Shown: positions 1-5,976 of the stretch, piece after piece
How positions within the stretch are numbered: the stretch's first letter is position 1
How the letters are laid out: every line of letters starts with the position of its first letter
NCBI GenBank assembly: GCA_049366815.1
Contig: JBMNCO010000212.1
Coordinates: forward strand, 1 to 6,354
Source of the DNA: CAYNYM01 sp049366815
GTDB taxonomy: Bacteria > Desulfobacterota > DSM-4660 > Desulfatiglandales > HGW-15
DNA length: 6,354 bases
Reading direction: 5' to 3'
Made by a program: the position numbers and the translations under genes
Notes under the pieces: generated by a model
The model's input: the letters and a program-made list of their open reading frames with translations, nothing else
What the model was told of the DNA's origin: nothing
Databases searched by the model: none

Positions 1-3
1 GGT

Positions 4-1920
4 ATGGCACTTTTGAGTTTGCAGGATGTGAGCATCAGTTTCGGTGGCCCGTTTTTGCTGGAAAGGGTGAGTCTGGTCGTTGAAAAAGGGGAGAGGGTCT
101 GCCTGCTGGGACGAAACGGTGAGGGCAAGACGACCCTGCTGAAGCTGATAGGCGGGGAGATTGAGCCTGACGGCGGCGGAATCACGCTTCAAAAGGGAGC
201 CACCGTGAGTGGTCTTTCCCAGGAACTGCCTTCGGGTCTGGCGGGGTCTGTTTACGAAGTCGTGGCAGGCGGGCTTGACGGAATTGGATCCCTGCTGGAA
301 GAATATCACCGGTTGTCCGGGGCCCTGGCGCACTCCGGAGACGCTTCCATGCTCAGCAGGATGGACAACCTGCAGGAACGACTGGACAGCGCACAGGGGT
401 GGCAAATCAAGCAGAGGGTTGAAACGGTGCTCTCCAAGCTTTCAATAGACCCTGATATCTCCTTTGAAACCCTTTCGGTAGGATTCAGACGGAGAGTTCT
501 CCTTTCCCGGGCACTGGTTGCGGAACCGGACATACTGCTCCTTGACGAGCCGACAAACCATTTGGACATAGCTGCCATAGAATGGCTGGAGGAGTTCCTG
601 CAGAAGTACAGGGGGACCCTTATCTTTGTCACGCACGACAGGATGTTTCTGCAGAAACTTGCCACAAGGATCGTTGAGCTGGACAGGGGCAGACTTGTGA
701 ACTGGGCCTGCGGCTACAGGACCTTTCTGGAAAGAAGGCAGGCCGCCATGGATGTGGAAGAGGCCGAAAGGAAAGAATTAAGCAGGAAGCTGGACAGAGA
801 GGAGGTCTGGATTCGGAAGGGAATAAAGGCCAGGCGCACGAGAAATGAGGGCAGGGTTCGCGCACTCATGAAGATGCGGGAGGAGCAGCAGACCTGGCGA
901 AGACAGGCTGGTAAAGTCAGGATACGGATCCAGGAAGCTGAGCGCACGGGCAAACTGGTGATCGAGGCAGAGGGGGTCAGCCACGGATACGGCGGGGAAC
1001 CCTTTATAAAGGATATTAACCTGAAGATTATCCGGGGAGACAGGATCGGAATTATCGGTCAGAACGGCGTCGGCAAGACGACGCTGCTCAGAATCCTTCT
1101 GGGGGACATAAGGCCCGACAAGGGCCGGATCAGGACAGGAACCGGGTTGGAAGTGGTCTATTTTGACCAGCTGCGGGAGCAACTGGACCCCGACAGGACG
1201 GTTCAGGAAAATATCGCCGGAGGAAAGGAGGTGCTCGAAATCAACGGGAGTCCGCGCCACGTGATCGGGTATCTCAAGGACTTTCTCTTCTCTCCGGATC
1301 GGGCCAGGAGTCCTGTACGCATACTTTCCGGCGGAGAGAGGAACAGGCTGCTCCTGGCGCGGCTCTTTACACGCCCCTCCAATGTGCTCGTGCTGGACGA
1401 ACCCACGAATGACCTGGACATGGAGACCCTTGAACTGCTCGAGGAGCGCCTGCTGGAATATTCCGGTACCATACTCCTTGTAAGCCATGACCGAACCTTT
1501 CTGAATCATGTCGTCACCGGCACCCTTGTATTTGAGGACGAGGGCAGGATTATGGAATATCCCGGAGGATATGACGACTGGCTCAGGCAGCGGCTCGTTC
1601 CGATTGAAAAAAAGGGGAATGGACGGGAAGTCCCGGCCGCGAAGACGCCGCCCAGGAGGCATCAGGAGAATAAGGATACGGCCAGGCGGCTGACCTATAA
1701 GGAAGGAAAGGAATTGGAGACCCTGCCGGGGCGCATCGAAGGACTGGAGGACGAACAAAGAGGGCTCTATGATCTGATGTCGAATCCGGACTTTTACAAG
1801 GGGGAAAGCGGGAAGATCAGTCGGGCGCGTGCAAGGCTGGAAGAGTTGAGGCGTGAACTGGACGAGGCCTATGAGAGATGGGAGGAACTGGAGGGGATAG
1901 GTGAAGTCGCGGAAAGTTGA
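4..1920 (+). CDS. uup: ABC-F family ATPase, Uup type
   Basis: Soluble ABC-F protein with two nucleotide-binding domains and no membrane segments. Domain 1: Walker A GRNGEGKT at residues 36-43, signature LSVGF 157-161, Walker B/catalytic Glu in DEPTNHLD 181-188 (Glu182), switch His211. A charged, helical interdomain linker (about 240-315), typical of ABC-F, contains RKGIKARRTRNEGR. Domain 2: Walker A GQNGVGKT 352-359, signature LSGGE 441-445, DEPTNDLD 465-472 (Glu466), SHDR 494-497. A basic stretch (about 535-560) leads to a C-terminal coiled coil (about 560-630) opening with RRLTYKEGKELE, the hallmark of Uup. The length, 638 residues, matches the roughly 635 of E. coli Uup. Family knowledge: Uup binds branched DNA and ribosomes and affects precise transposon excision and ribosome assembly; the exact role here is inferred. 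The odd point is the first signature, LSVGF instead of LSGG-x. The Met at position 4 fits the usual N-terminus, but only three bases precede it, so its ribosome binding site is not visible. Confidence 0.95.
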   Translation: MALLSLQDVSISFGGPFLLERVSLVVEKGERVCLLGRNGEGKTTLLKLIGGEIEPDGGGITLQKGATVSGLSQELPSGLAGSVYEVVAGGLDGIGSLLEEYHRLSGALAHSGDASMLSRMDNLQERLDSAQGWQIKQRVETVLSKLSIDPDISFETLSVGFRRRVLLSRALVAEPDILLLDEPTNHLDIAAIEWLEEFLQKYRGTLIFVTHDRMFLQKLATRIVELDRGRLVNWACGYRTFLERRQAAMDVEEAERKELSRKLDREEVWIRKGIKARRTRNEGRVRALMKMREEQQTWRRQAGKVRIRIQEAERTGKLVIEAEGVSHGYGGEPFIKDINLKIIRGDRIGIIGQNGVGKTTLLRILLGDIRPDKGRIRTGTGLEVVYFDQLREQLDPDRTVQENIAGGKEVLEINGSPRHVIGYLKDFLFSPDRARSPVRILSGGERNRLLLARLFTRPSNVLVLDEPTNDLDMETLELLEERLLEYSGTILLVSHDRTFLNHVVTGTLVFEDEGRIMEYPGGYDDWLRQRLVPIEKKGNGREVPAAKTPPRRHQENKDTARRLTYKEGKELETLPGRIEGLEDEQRGLYDLMSNPDFYKGESGKISRARARLEELRRELDEAYERWEELEGIGEVAES

Positions 1921-2035
1921 TCTATCTTATCCCGATGCTTGGAGGAAAAGTTGGACCTTATCAATTTAGACAAGGAAAAGTACAGCCAGGATGGACTGTG
2001 TGTGGTCGAATGTCCATCGCGAATCTGACCCTCAT

Positions 2036-2055
2036 GCCTGGAGAACAGGCCTTTT
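2036..2055 (+). terminator. weak candidate intrinsic terminator after uup
   Basis: A perfect 5-bp GC-rich stem (GCCTG / CAGGC) with loop GAGAA is followed by CTTTT. It lies 116 bp past the ATPase stop in the convergent gap before the tautomerase gene. The stem and T tract are both short, so it may be inactive or chance. Nothing else in 1921-2118 is a clear gene or RNA. Confidence 0.3.
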
Positions 2056-2118
2056 GAACGGGGGCGCATAGGCCGCGGGGCCATGGTTCCTGGTCGTTTT
2101 CCCGTGCTGGACCGCGGG

Positions 2119-2304
2119 TCAAATATCGCTCAAGAGCCTTCCGCTTTTGGCGATATCGTCTCGTGAATGATCGGTGAAGATGATGTGGACACTTTCCGGG
2201 GGGACCTTTGTAATCCGCACCATGGCATCGGTGATTTCCTTTGCGAGTTCCGCCTTCTGCTCTTTGCTGCGGCCCTCTATCCAATCAATGGCAATAATAG
2301 GCAT
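2119..2304 (-). CDS. 4-oxalocrotonate tautomerase family protein
   Basis: A 61-codon gene that, after Met removal, gives a 60-residue protein starting Pro-Ile-Ile-Ala-Ile, the size and opening of the 4-OT superfamily. These enzymes use the N-terminal proline as a general base in keto-enol tautomerisation and assemble as small oligomers in the cytoplasm. Seen: Pro1, Arg11 in the EGRSKEQK motif, the amphipathic helix AELAKEITDAMVRIT, and the second strand SVHIIFTD. The position of Arg39 in Pseudomonas 4-OT is His here, and the Phe50 position is Ile, so activity on the classic substrate is doubtful and the substrate unknown. The start at 2304 is chosen over an in-frame ATG at 2394 because AGAAGGA lies 7 bases before it and the family needs Pro directly after Met. 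It stands alone: no catechol meta-cleavage genes are nearby. Confidence 0.87.
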   Translation of the reverse strand: MPIIAIDWIEGRSKEQKAELAKEITDAMVRITKVPPESVHIIFTDHSRDDIAKSGRLLSDI

Positions 2305-2311
2305 CTTGTTT

Positions 2312-2318
2312 TCCTTCT
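2312..2318 (-). promoter_or_regulatory. ribosome binding site of the tautomerase gene
   Basis: On the minus strand AGAAGGA stands 7 bases before the ATG at 2304. It decides the start: using the upstream ATG at 2394 would add 30 residues and bury the catalytic proline inside the chain. Confidence 0.7.
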
Positions 2319-2353
2319 TGAGATCATGGGAAGATTGGGATTCATTGAACGAT

Positions 2354-2380
2354 GGGAGATCTTTTTTCGCGATATCTCCC
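2354..2380. repeat. 7-bp perfect inverted repeat in divergent intergenic region
   Basis: GGGAGAT (2354-2360) and ATCTCCC (2374-2380) are separated by 13 bases. The dyad lies between the divergent tautomerase gene and the 113-residue gene. It would overlap or immediately follow the start point of the proposed tautomerase promoter. It could be an operator or, in RNA, a leader hairpin. A 7-bp dyad can occur by chance, so function is inferred from position. Confidence 0.45.
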
Positions 2381-2384
2381 TGAC

Positions 2385-2414
2385 ATTTAACCACTGAAAA
2401 TCAAACGATTTCAA
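2385..2414 (-). promoter_or_regulatory. putative sigma-70-type promoter of the tautomerase gene
   Basis: Read on the minus strand, TTGAAA (2409-2414; 5 of 6 to consensus) is followed after 18 bases by TTAAAT (2385-2390; 4 of 6). Transcription would begin near 2378, giving a leader of about 74 bases ahead of the ATG at 2304. This placement also argues against the ATG at 2394 as the start. By-eye match only. Confidence 0.4.
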
Positions 2415-2421
2415 GATAAAA

Positions 2422-2763
2422 ATGATTTACGTTCTGATCAAAGGCCCCTTATATGGCAATCTGGATTTTGCCGCCAGGGAGCGGATTCGGGAGAACCTGA
2501 CCGAAGAACTGGCATGCCATGGCGTCCGTTTTCTGGAATATAACTGGGTATGGGACGAAGAGTCCCGGTGTCTTCTCCTCGTAGGCAAGTACGACAGAAT
2601 GGAGGATGCCTACTGGTGGATAAGGGCACTGGAATCCATGGGGTTCGAGCTATGCGTTCGCACATCCCTGCCTGGAGATGAATCAGGGACCGGGGAAGAA
2701 ACGGCACAAACACCTCCAGGCCGGAAAACGGAAAATCCAGGGCAACGCGGCAAAAGTCACTAA
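2422..2763 (+). CDS. hypothetical small alpha/beta protein with disordered tail
   Basis: A 113-residue protein I do not recognise. By eye its first 82 residues alternate as strand (MIYVLIK), helix (about 16-33), strand (about 35-45, rich in aromatics: FLEYNWVWDEE), strand (48-56, CLLLVGKY), helix (59-73, including DAYWWIRAL) and strand (75-81, FELCVRT). That beta-alpha-beta-beta-alpha-beta order would suit a ferredoxin-like or dimeric alpha/beta-barrel fold; this is inference. Residues from about 84 to the end are rich in Gly, Pro, Glu, Lys and Gln and look disordered. There is no signal peptide or membrane segment. The start is ATG with only a poor upstream ribosome site (a purine stretch, CAAGATAAAA). 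It diverges from the tautomerase gene and converges on pncB. Coding status rests on the ordered composition and its fit in the gap between flanking genes. Confidence 0.65.
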   Translation: MIYVLIKGPLYGNLDFAARERIRENLTEELACHGVRFLEYNWVWDEESRCLLLVGKYDRMEDAYWWIRALESMGFELCVRTSLPGDESGTGEETAQTPPGRKTENPGQRGKSH

Positions 2764-2775
2764 TGAACTTTTTTT
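2752..2775 (+). terminator. candidate intrinsic terminator of the 113-residue gene
   Basis: A 6-bp AT-rich stem AAAAGT (2752-2757) / ACTTTT (2767-2772) spans the stop codon and runs into a seven-T tract (2769-2775). The stem is weak, but the T run is the best one after this gene. Confidence 0.35.
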
Positions 2776-2851
2776 CTTTGATTCATTCGCCATCGTTCCA
2801 GGGAAAGGGCTATTCCAGAAATTTCAAAGATAAAAATATAGAGAGGATCCC

Positions 2852-2869
2852 TTTCATGCTGGAATGAAA
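2852..2869 (-). terminator. weak hairpin downstream of pncB
   Basis: A 6-bp stem TTTCAT / ATGAAA with a six-base loop lies 18 bp past the pncB stop in minus-strand direction. A T-rich stretch (TATATTTTTATC) comes about 10 bases later. It is the nearest candidate end signal for the pncAB transcript, but the stem is AT-rich and not directly followed by the T run. Confidence 0.25.
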
Positions 2870-2886
2870 TGGGTGTTCGCCATATG

Positions 2887-4305
2887 TTACGGGGCCTCTG
2901 GATACTCTTTGTGTTGAGCGATCAGGCGATCTCTAAGGGCCTTTAACCCGGTGCTGATACCCACTTTATAAATATGGGGGTTTTCAAAACGTTTGTATTC
3001 CGCAGGAAGCCTCTCCAGGCGCTCTCGGGTGTACCGTGCCGTTTGTAACAGGGAAGGCGGATCGTACACGATCTTACCCCGGGCCATCACCGGACGAAGC
3101 AGCGGCTCGGTTTCATACGCTCCGATGGTAAAGGACTGATGAGGAACGAATGGATGGTGCATCTTGAAAATGTCTGTTTCATCTTCGATCCCTACCACAT
3201 CTGCACCAAGAAAAAATCCATCATTGTTTATGGCGCGCCATACCTGCTTCTTGTCAGGCAGGGTTACTTTAGAGAAATTTTCGGAAAGCTTGATGACCGG
3301 CTGTCCATCCGTCTTTGCCAATTTGTAAACCCCGTCAAGCGCCGCATCAGGTTGTCCGGTGACGAGGCTGGTCCCCACGCCGAACACATCGATGGGGGCC
3401 CCTTGGGCCATCAGGCTTCGGATGAGGTATTCATCGAGCTGGTTGGACGCGGCGATTTTGACGTAGTGTAACCCGGCTTCATCCAGCATGGCGCGGCTTT
3501 TTTGGGCCAGGTAGGAGAGGTCTCCGCTGTCCAGGCGGATGCCTTTCAATCGCTGCCCTTTTCTCTCCATTTCTTTTGCTACAATGATGGCATTGGGCAT
3601 GCCGCTTTTTAATGTGTTGTACGTGTCCACAAGTAGAACGCAATCGTCAGGGCGGGCGGCGGCAAAGCTGCGAAAGGCCTCAACTTCACTTTCATGGCTC
3701 TGAACAAAGGAATGGGCCATGGTACCGGACGGCTGCAGATTGTAATCTCTTGCCGCCCGTACATTGCTGGTGGCATCGAACCCGCCGATGACTGCGGCGC
3801 GGCTGGCATAGTAGCCTGCCGGCCCCTGCGCGCGGCGCAACCCGAAATCGATGAGTACGCGATCCCTGGCCATGAGGCGCATGCGGCTGGCCTTGGTGGC
3901 GATGAGTGATTGAAAATTGAGAATGTTGAGCAGGACCGTCTCAATAAGCTGGGTTTCGATCAGATTCCCATCGACTCGCAGGACGGGGCGCGTCGGAAAT
4001 GCCAGATCGCCTTCCGGAGGAGCGTAAACCGTGCCTGTAAATCTGAAATTTTCCAAGTAGGTCAAATAATCGGGATGAAAAGATTGTGCCTTTAGAAAGT
4101 CGAGGTCTTCTTTGTCAAAATGCAACTCCTCCAAAACAGCCAGCAGGTCCGGCAAGCCGGCGAAAACGGCATATCCACCCCCGAATGGATTTTTGCGGAA
4201 AAAGTAGTCGAACACGGCGGATTCATCTTTTCGACCGGACAAAAAATAGGCCTGTCCCATCGCAAGTTGGTAATGGTCGGTGTATGTTGCGGTAATGTTG
4301 AACAT
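2887..4305 (-). CDS. pncB: nicotinate phosphoribosyltransferase
   Basis: Cytoplasmic enzyme (EC 6.3.4.21) joining nicotinate and PRPP to give nicotinate mononucleotide, with ATP hydrolysis driving the reaction; it is the entry step of the Preiss-Handler pathway to NAD. Visible family motifs: TDHYQLAMGQAY at residues 9-20, DFGLRRAQG near 153-161, GTMAHSF 194-200 with His198 at the position of the phosphorylated catalytic histidine, VDTYNT 226-231, RLDSGDL 257-263 and FGVGTSLVTG 308-317 for phosphate and ribose contacts. At 472 residues it is complete and belongs to the longer branch of the family. The start ATG at 4305 is preceded by AAGGG at a 5-base spacing, and the N-terminus aligns with the usual family start. 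It is the second gene of a pncA-pncB operon, 36 bp downstream of the nicotinamidase that makes its substrate. Confidence 0.96.
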   Translation of the reverse strand: MFNITATYTDHYQLAMGQAYFLSGRKDESAVFDYFFRKNPFGGGYAVFAGLPDLLAVLEELHFDKEDLDFLKAQSFHPDYLTYLENFRFTGTVYAPPEGDLAFPTRPVLRVDGNLIETQLIETVLLNILNFQSLIATKASRMRLMARDRVLIDFGLRRAQGPAGYYASRAAVIGGFDATSNVRAARDYNLQPSGTMAHSFVQSHESEVEAFRSFAAARPDDCVLLVDTYNTLKSGMPNAIIVAKEMERKGQRLKGIRLDSGDLSYLAQKSRAMLDEAGLHYVKIAASNQLDEYLIRSLMAQGAPIDVFGVGTSLVTGQPDAALDGVYKLAKTDGQPVIKLSENFSKVTLPDKKQVWRAINNDGFFLGADVVGIEDETDIFKMHHPFVPHQSFTIGAYETEPLLRPVMARGKIVYDPPSLLQTARYTRERLERLPAEYKRFENPHIYKVGISTGLKALRDRLIAQHKEYPEAP

Positions 4306-4341
4306 ATAGGCCCTTATTCGAGTCTTCCCTGTTTTGATGAA

Positions 4342-5028
4342 TCAGCTTTTCTGATTGCCAATGCCATCGGATTTTAGAAACCGGACACCTTTTTGGCACA
4401 TGTCATCAATCGCCTTTTTTACACTATCGGATGGTGATCCGACAGGGTTTGTTAAATCGCTGAGATAAAAAACCTCATAGCCTTTTGCGGCGCCGTCCGC
4501 AGCGGTGAAATAGACACAGTAATCGGCGGCGAGACCGCAGACAAAAACTCTTCGCACATTTCGGCTTTGCAGATAGCCGTCCAGGCCGGTTTCCGCCACA
4601 TGATCGTTTTCCAAAAATCCGGAGTAGCTGTCTCTATCTTTGTGATAGCCCTTCCGGATGACAGCCTCCGCAAACCGGTCATCCAGGCCCGGATGAAATT
4701 CGGCTCCGGCGGTTCCTTGCACCACGTGGTCCGGCCATAATACAGGGCCGATTCCCGGCGCTTCGTAGGGATCGAAGGGACGCCTTCCCGGGTGCTGGCT
4801 CGCAAAGCTTTTATGATCTGGAGGATGCCAGTCCTGGGTGAATACGACGGGAAGCTCGAATTGTTTGAACAAGGCCATCAGCTTGTTGACTTGAAAAATA
4901 AATGCATCACCTTTTTCAACTGGAAGAGCGCCCCCGGGCATGAAGTCGTTTTGCATGTCTACCACGATTAGGGCGTCGCCCTTTTGTATTTGAACTGAAT
5001 CCAGGTGATGAACATCCCTTAAGTCCAT
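4342..5028 (-). CDS. pncA: nicotinamidase
   Basis: Cytoplasmic isochorismatase-fold hydrolase (EC 3.5.1.19) converting nicotinamide to nicotinate and ammonia. The full catalytic triad is visible: Asp24 in VVDMQNDF, Lys126 in VIRKGYHKDRDSYSGF, and nucleophile Cys171 in CGLAADYCV. Metal ligands by family comparison are Asp66 and His68 in QDWHPPDH and His101 in WPDHVVQGT. The Ala-Ala pair before ADYC matches the cis-peptide region. It is 228 residues, slightly longer than common bacterial forms because of about 15 extra N-terminal residues. The start ATG at 5028 has GGAG (5036-5039) with a 7-base spacer; two ATGs just upstream are out of frame. It leads the pncA-pncB operon, so recycled nicotinamide would be channelled to nicotinate mononucleotide. 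A 6-bp hairpin (4340-4356) covers its stop codon. Confidence 0.96.
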   Translation of the reverse strand: MDLRDVHHLDSVQIQKGDALIVVDMQNDFMPGGALPVEKGDAFIFQVNKLMALFKQFELPVVFTQDWHPPDHKSFASQHPGRRPFDPYEAPGIGPVLWPDHVVQGTAGAEFHPGLDDRFAEAVIRKGYHKDRDSYSGFLENDHVAETGLDGYLQSRNVRRVFVCGLAADYCVYFTAADGAAKGYEVFYLSDLTNPVGSPSDSVKKAIDDMCQKGVRFLKSDGIGNQKS

Positions 5029-5067
5029 GATTCATCTCCATTTTTAAAACTGTTCAAAGATGGTTTG

Positions 5068-5076
5068 TGCTATACT
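5068..5076 (+). promoter_or_regulatory. possible extended -10 promoter reading away from pncA
   Basis: TGCTATACT is an extended -10 element (TG, one base, then TATACT, 5 of 6 to consensus) pointing right, away from pncA. No convincing -35 lies upstream. The same bases read on the minus strand give TATAGC, a weaker -10 that could serve pncA, so this spot may be a shared divergent promoter. By-eye match only. Confidence 0.3.
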
Positions 5077-5466
5077 TTGGTCCCTATCGCCAACAGAATT
5101 GTTCGGTGAGCAGCCAAAGGTCCTGTGGTAAGATTGTCTTGACCTTGTCCAGGATATCCGATGCGACCGGACCTTTTTAGATCCTGGTCAAATAGATGTC
5201 AAGGTTTTCAAAACACGGAAATCGTTCTCATCGGACAAGGCCGAGGATAGTGGGCCATATTTTTCGAGCCAATTATAGGGGCATGGTTTTAAGAAGTCTG
5301 TTTCGGACCAAGGCTAGAATGCGGGAGACCAAGCCGGGGAAATGCCGCGTGGGCGGGAGAGAAGCCTGCTGCTATTGCCCGGCAGTTTCAGGCGATCAAA
5401 CGGGTGGCGAAAGCATCGGGTAAATAATCATGGAACTCTTATGCCGGGAGGATCCGGTGATCGGCT

Positions 5467-5508
5467 CCAGGTCAAAGGCAGGGTTTGAAGGACACCCTGC
5501 CTTTCTGG
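5467..5508. terminator. strong hairpin, probable bidirectional terminator
   Basis: AAAGGCAGGGT (5474-5484) and ACCCTGCCTTT (5494-5504) form a perfect 11-bp stem with a 9-base loop. CCAG (5467-5470) pairs with CTGG (5505-5508) beyond a three-base bulge. The GC core flanked by AAA and TTT is the look of an intrinsic terminator able to act on either strand, though the T runs are short. No intact gene feeds into it. On the + strand it follows, by about 46 bp, the stop of a protein-like fragment ending at 5427, as if it were the terminator of a lost gene. Confidence 0.6.
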
Positions 5509-5888
5509 TCTATGGTCGTAATGTCGTGCATGTTTTAGGGTGAGGAGTTTCCCAAAATGCGGTCGGAAGCTCTTTTCACACACTGTCATGCACATACACC
5601 GGAGAGATACTTTCGAAAAACCGCCTGTCTTGAATAGGAGGGGCAAATACTGCGTACCAAGACAAGGGACTTTAGAGTTAGGCTGAAAATTGAGTGATCA
5701 ACAATGTCAAAAGAAGAGCTTTCCGACTCCCCTTTGTGCTTGGGTTAGGCTGTTCGTGACCAATCTTCCAGTGCGAAAACCAGGTTCCATGTTGTGATAC
5801 TGTAAAGAGTCCCCTATCACGTAAAGGAGGGATTGATCCTGTCCTGGTCTGCGCTGCTTCGGCCATGCGGATGAGATTGTTAATAAGC

Positions 5889-5963
5889 GTTTTTGCAGGG
5901 CGAGACTCATCATGCCGCCGGCGGGATTATTATTGGATCGATGAGAAGGCCCGCTGCAAAAAC
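5889..5963. repeat. 75-bp nested palindrome
   Basis: Three dyads share nearly one axis. Outer: GTTTTTGCAG (5889-5898) / CTGCAAAAAC (5954-5963), 10 bp perfect, continued by GGC (5899-5901) / GCC (5949-5951) with a two-base bulge. Middle: CTCATC (5906-5911) / GATGAG (5940-5945). Inner: the 10-bp perfect palindrome CCGCCGGCGG (5915-5924). Together they can fold into a long hairpin with an inner stem. There is no T tract after either strand, so it does not look like a terminator. A mobile-element end, a structured RNA or a protein-binding site are possible. Confidence 0.6.
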
Positions 5964-5976
5964 TTATATATAGCTG

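Noticed and set aside
778..1758. 326-codon open frame antisense to the Uup gene
   Set aside because: It is fully inside a clear ABC-F gene and its translation has no motif; a long antisense frame is a by-product of the coding bias of the real gene.
2058..2125. tRNA-like T-loop sequence (CGCGGGTCAAAT) after a GC-rich stretch
   Set aside because: No acceptor, D or anticodon stems can be formed around it, and it runs into the tautomerase gene.
1961..2284. 107-codon minus-strand frame overlapping the tautomerase gene
   Set aside because: It lies in a different frame over a recognised gene and continues into the intergenic gap with no ribosome site or motif.
2119..2394. Longer tautomerase starting at ATG 2394
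   Set aside because: It would bury the catalytic N-terminal proline behind 31 residues, and it would start at the proposed -10 box. The ATG at 2304 has a good ribosome site and the family N-terminus.
5196..5423. 75-codon + strand frame rich in Arg
   Set aside because: Its composition is poor and irregular with no ribosome site; a different frame of the same DNA (5293-5427) reads more like protein.
5678..5913. Two overlapping minus-strand frames of 62 and 68 codons, and a 76-codon + strand open stretch (5760-5987)
   Set aside because: They overlap one another in conflicting frames, lack ribosome sites and show no recognisable motif, so none can be preferred.
5889..5963. Integron attC site
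   Set aside because: The ends do not carry the RYYYAAC / GTTRRRY core boxes in the required orientation, and no integrase or cassette array is present.
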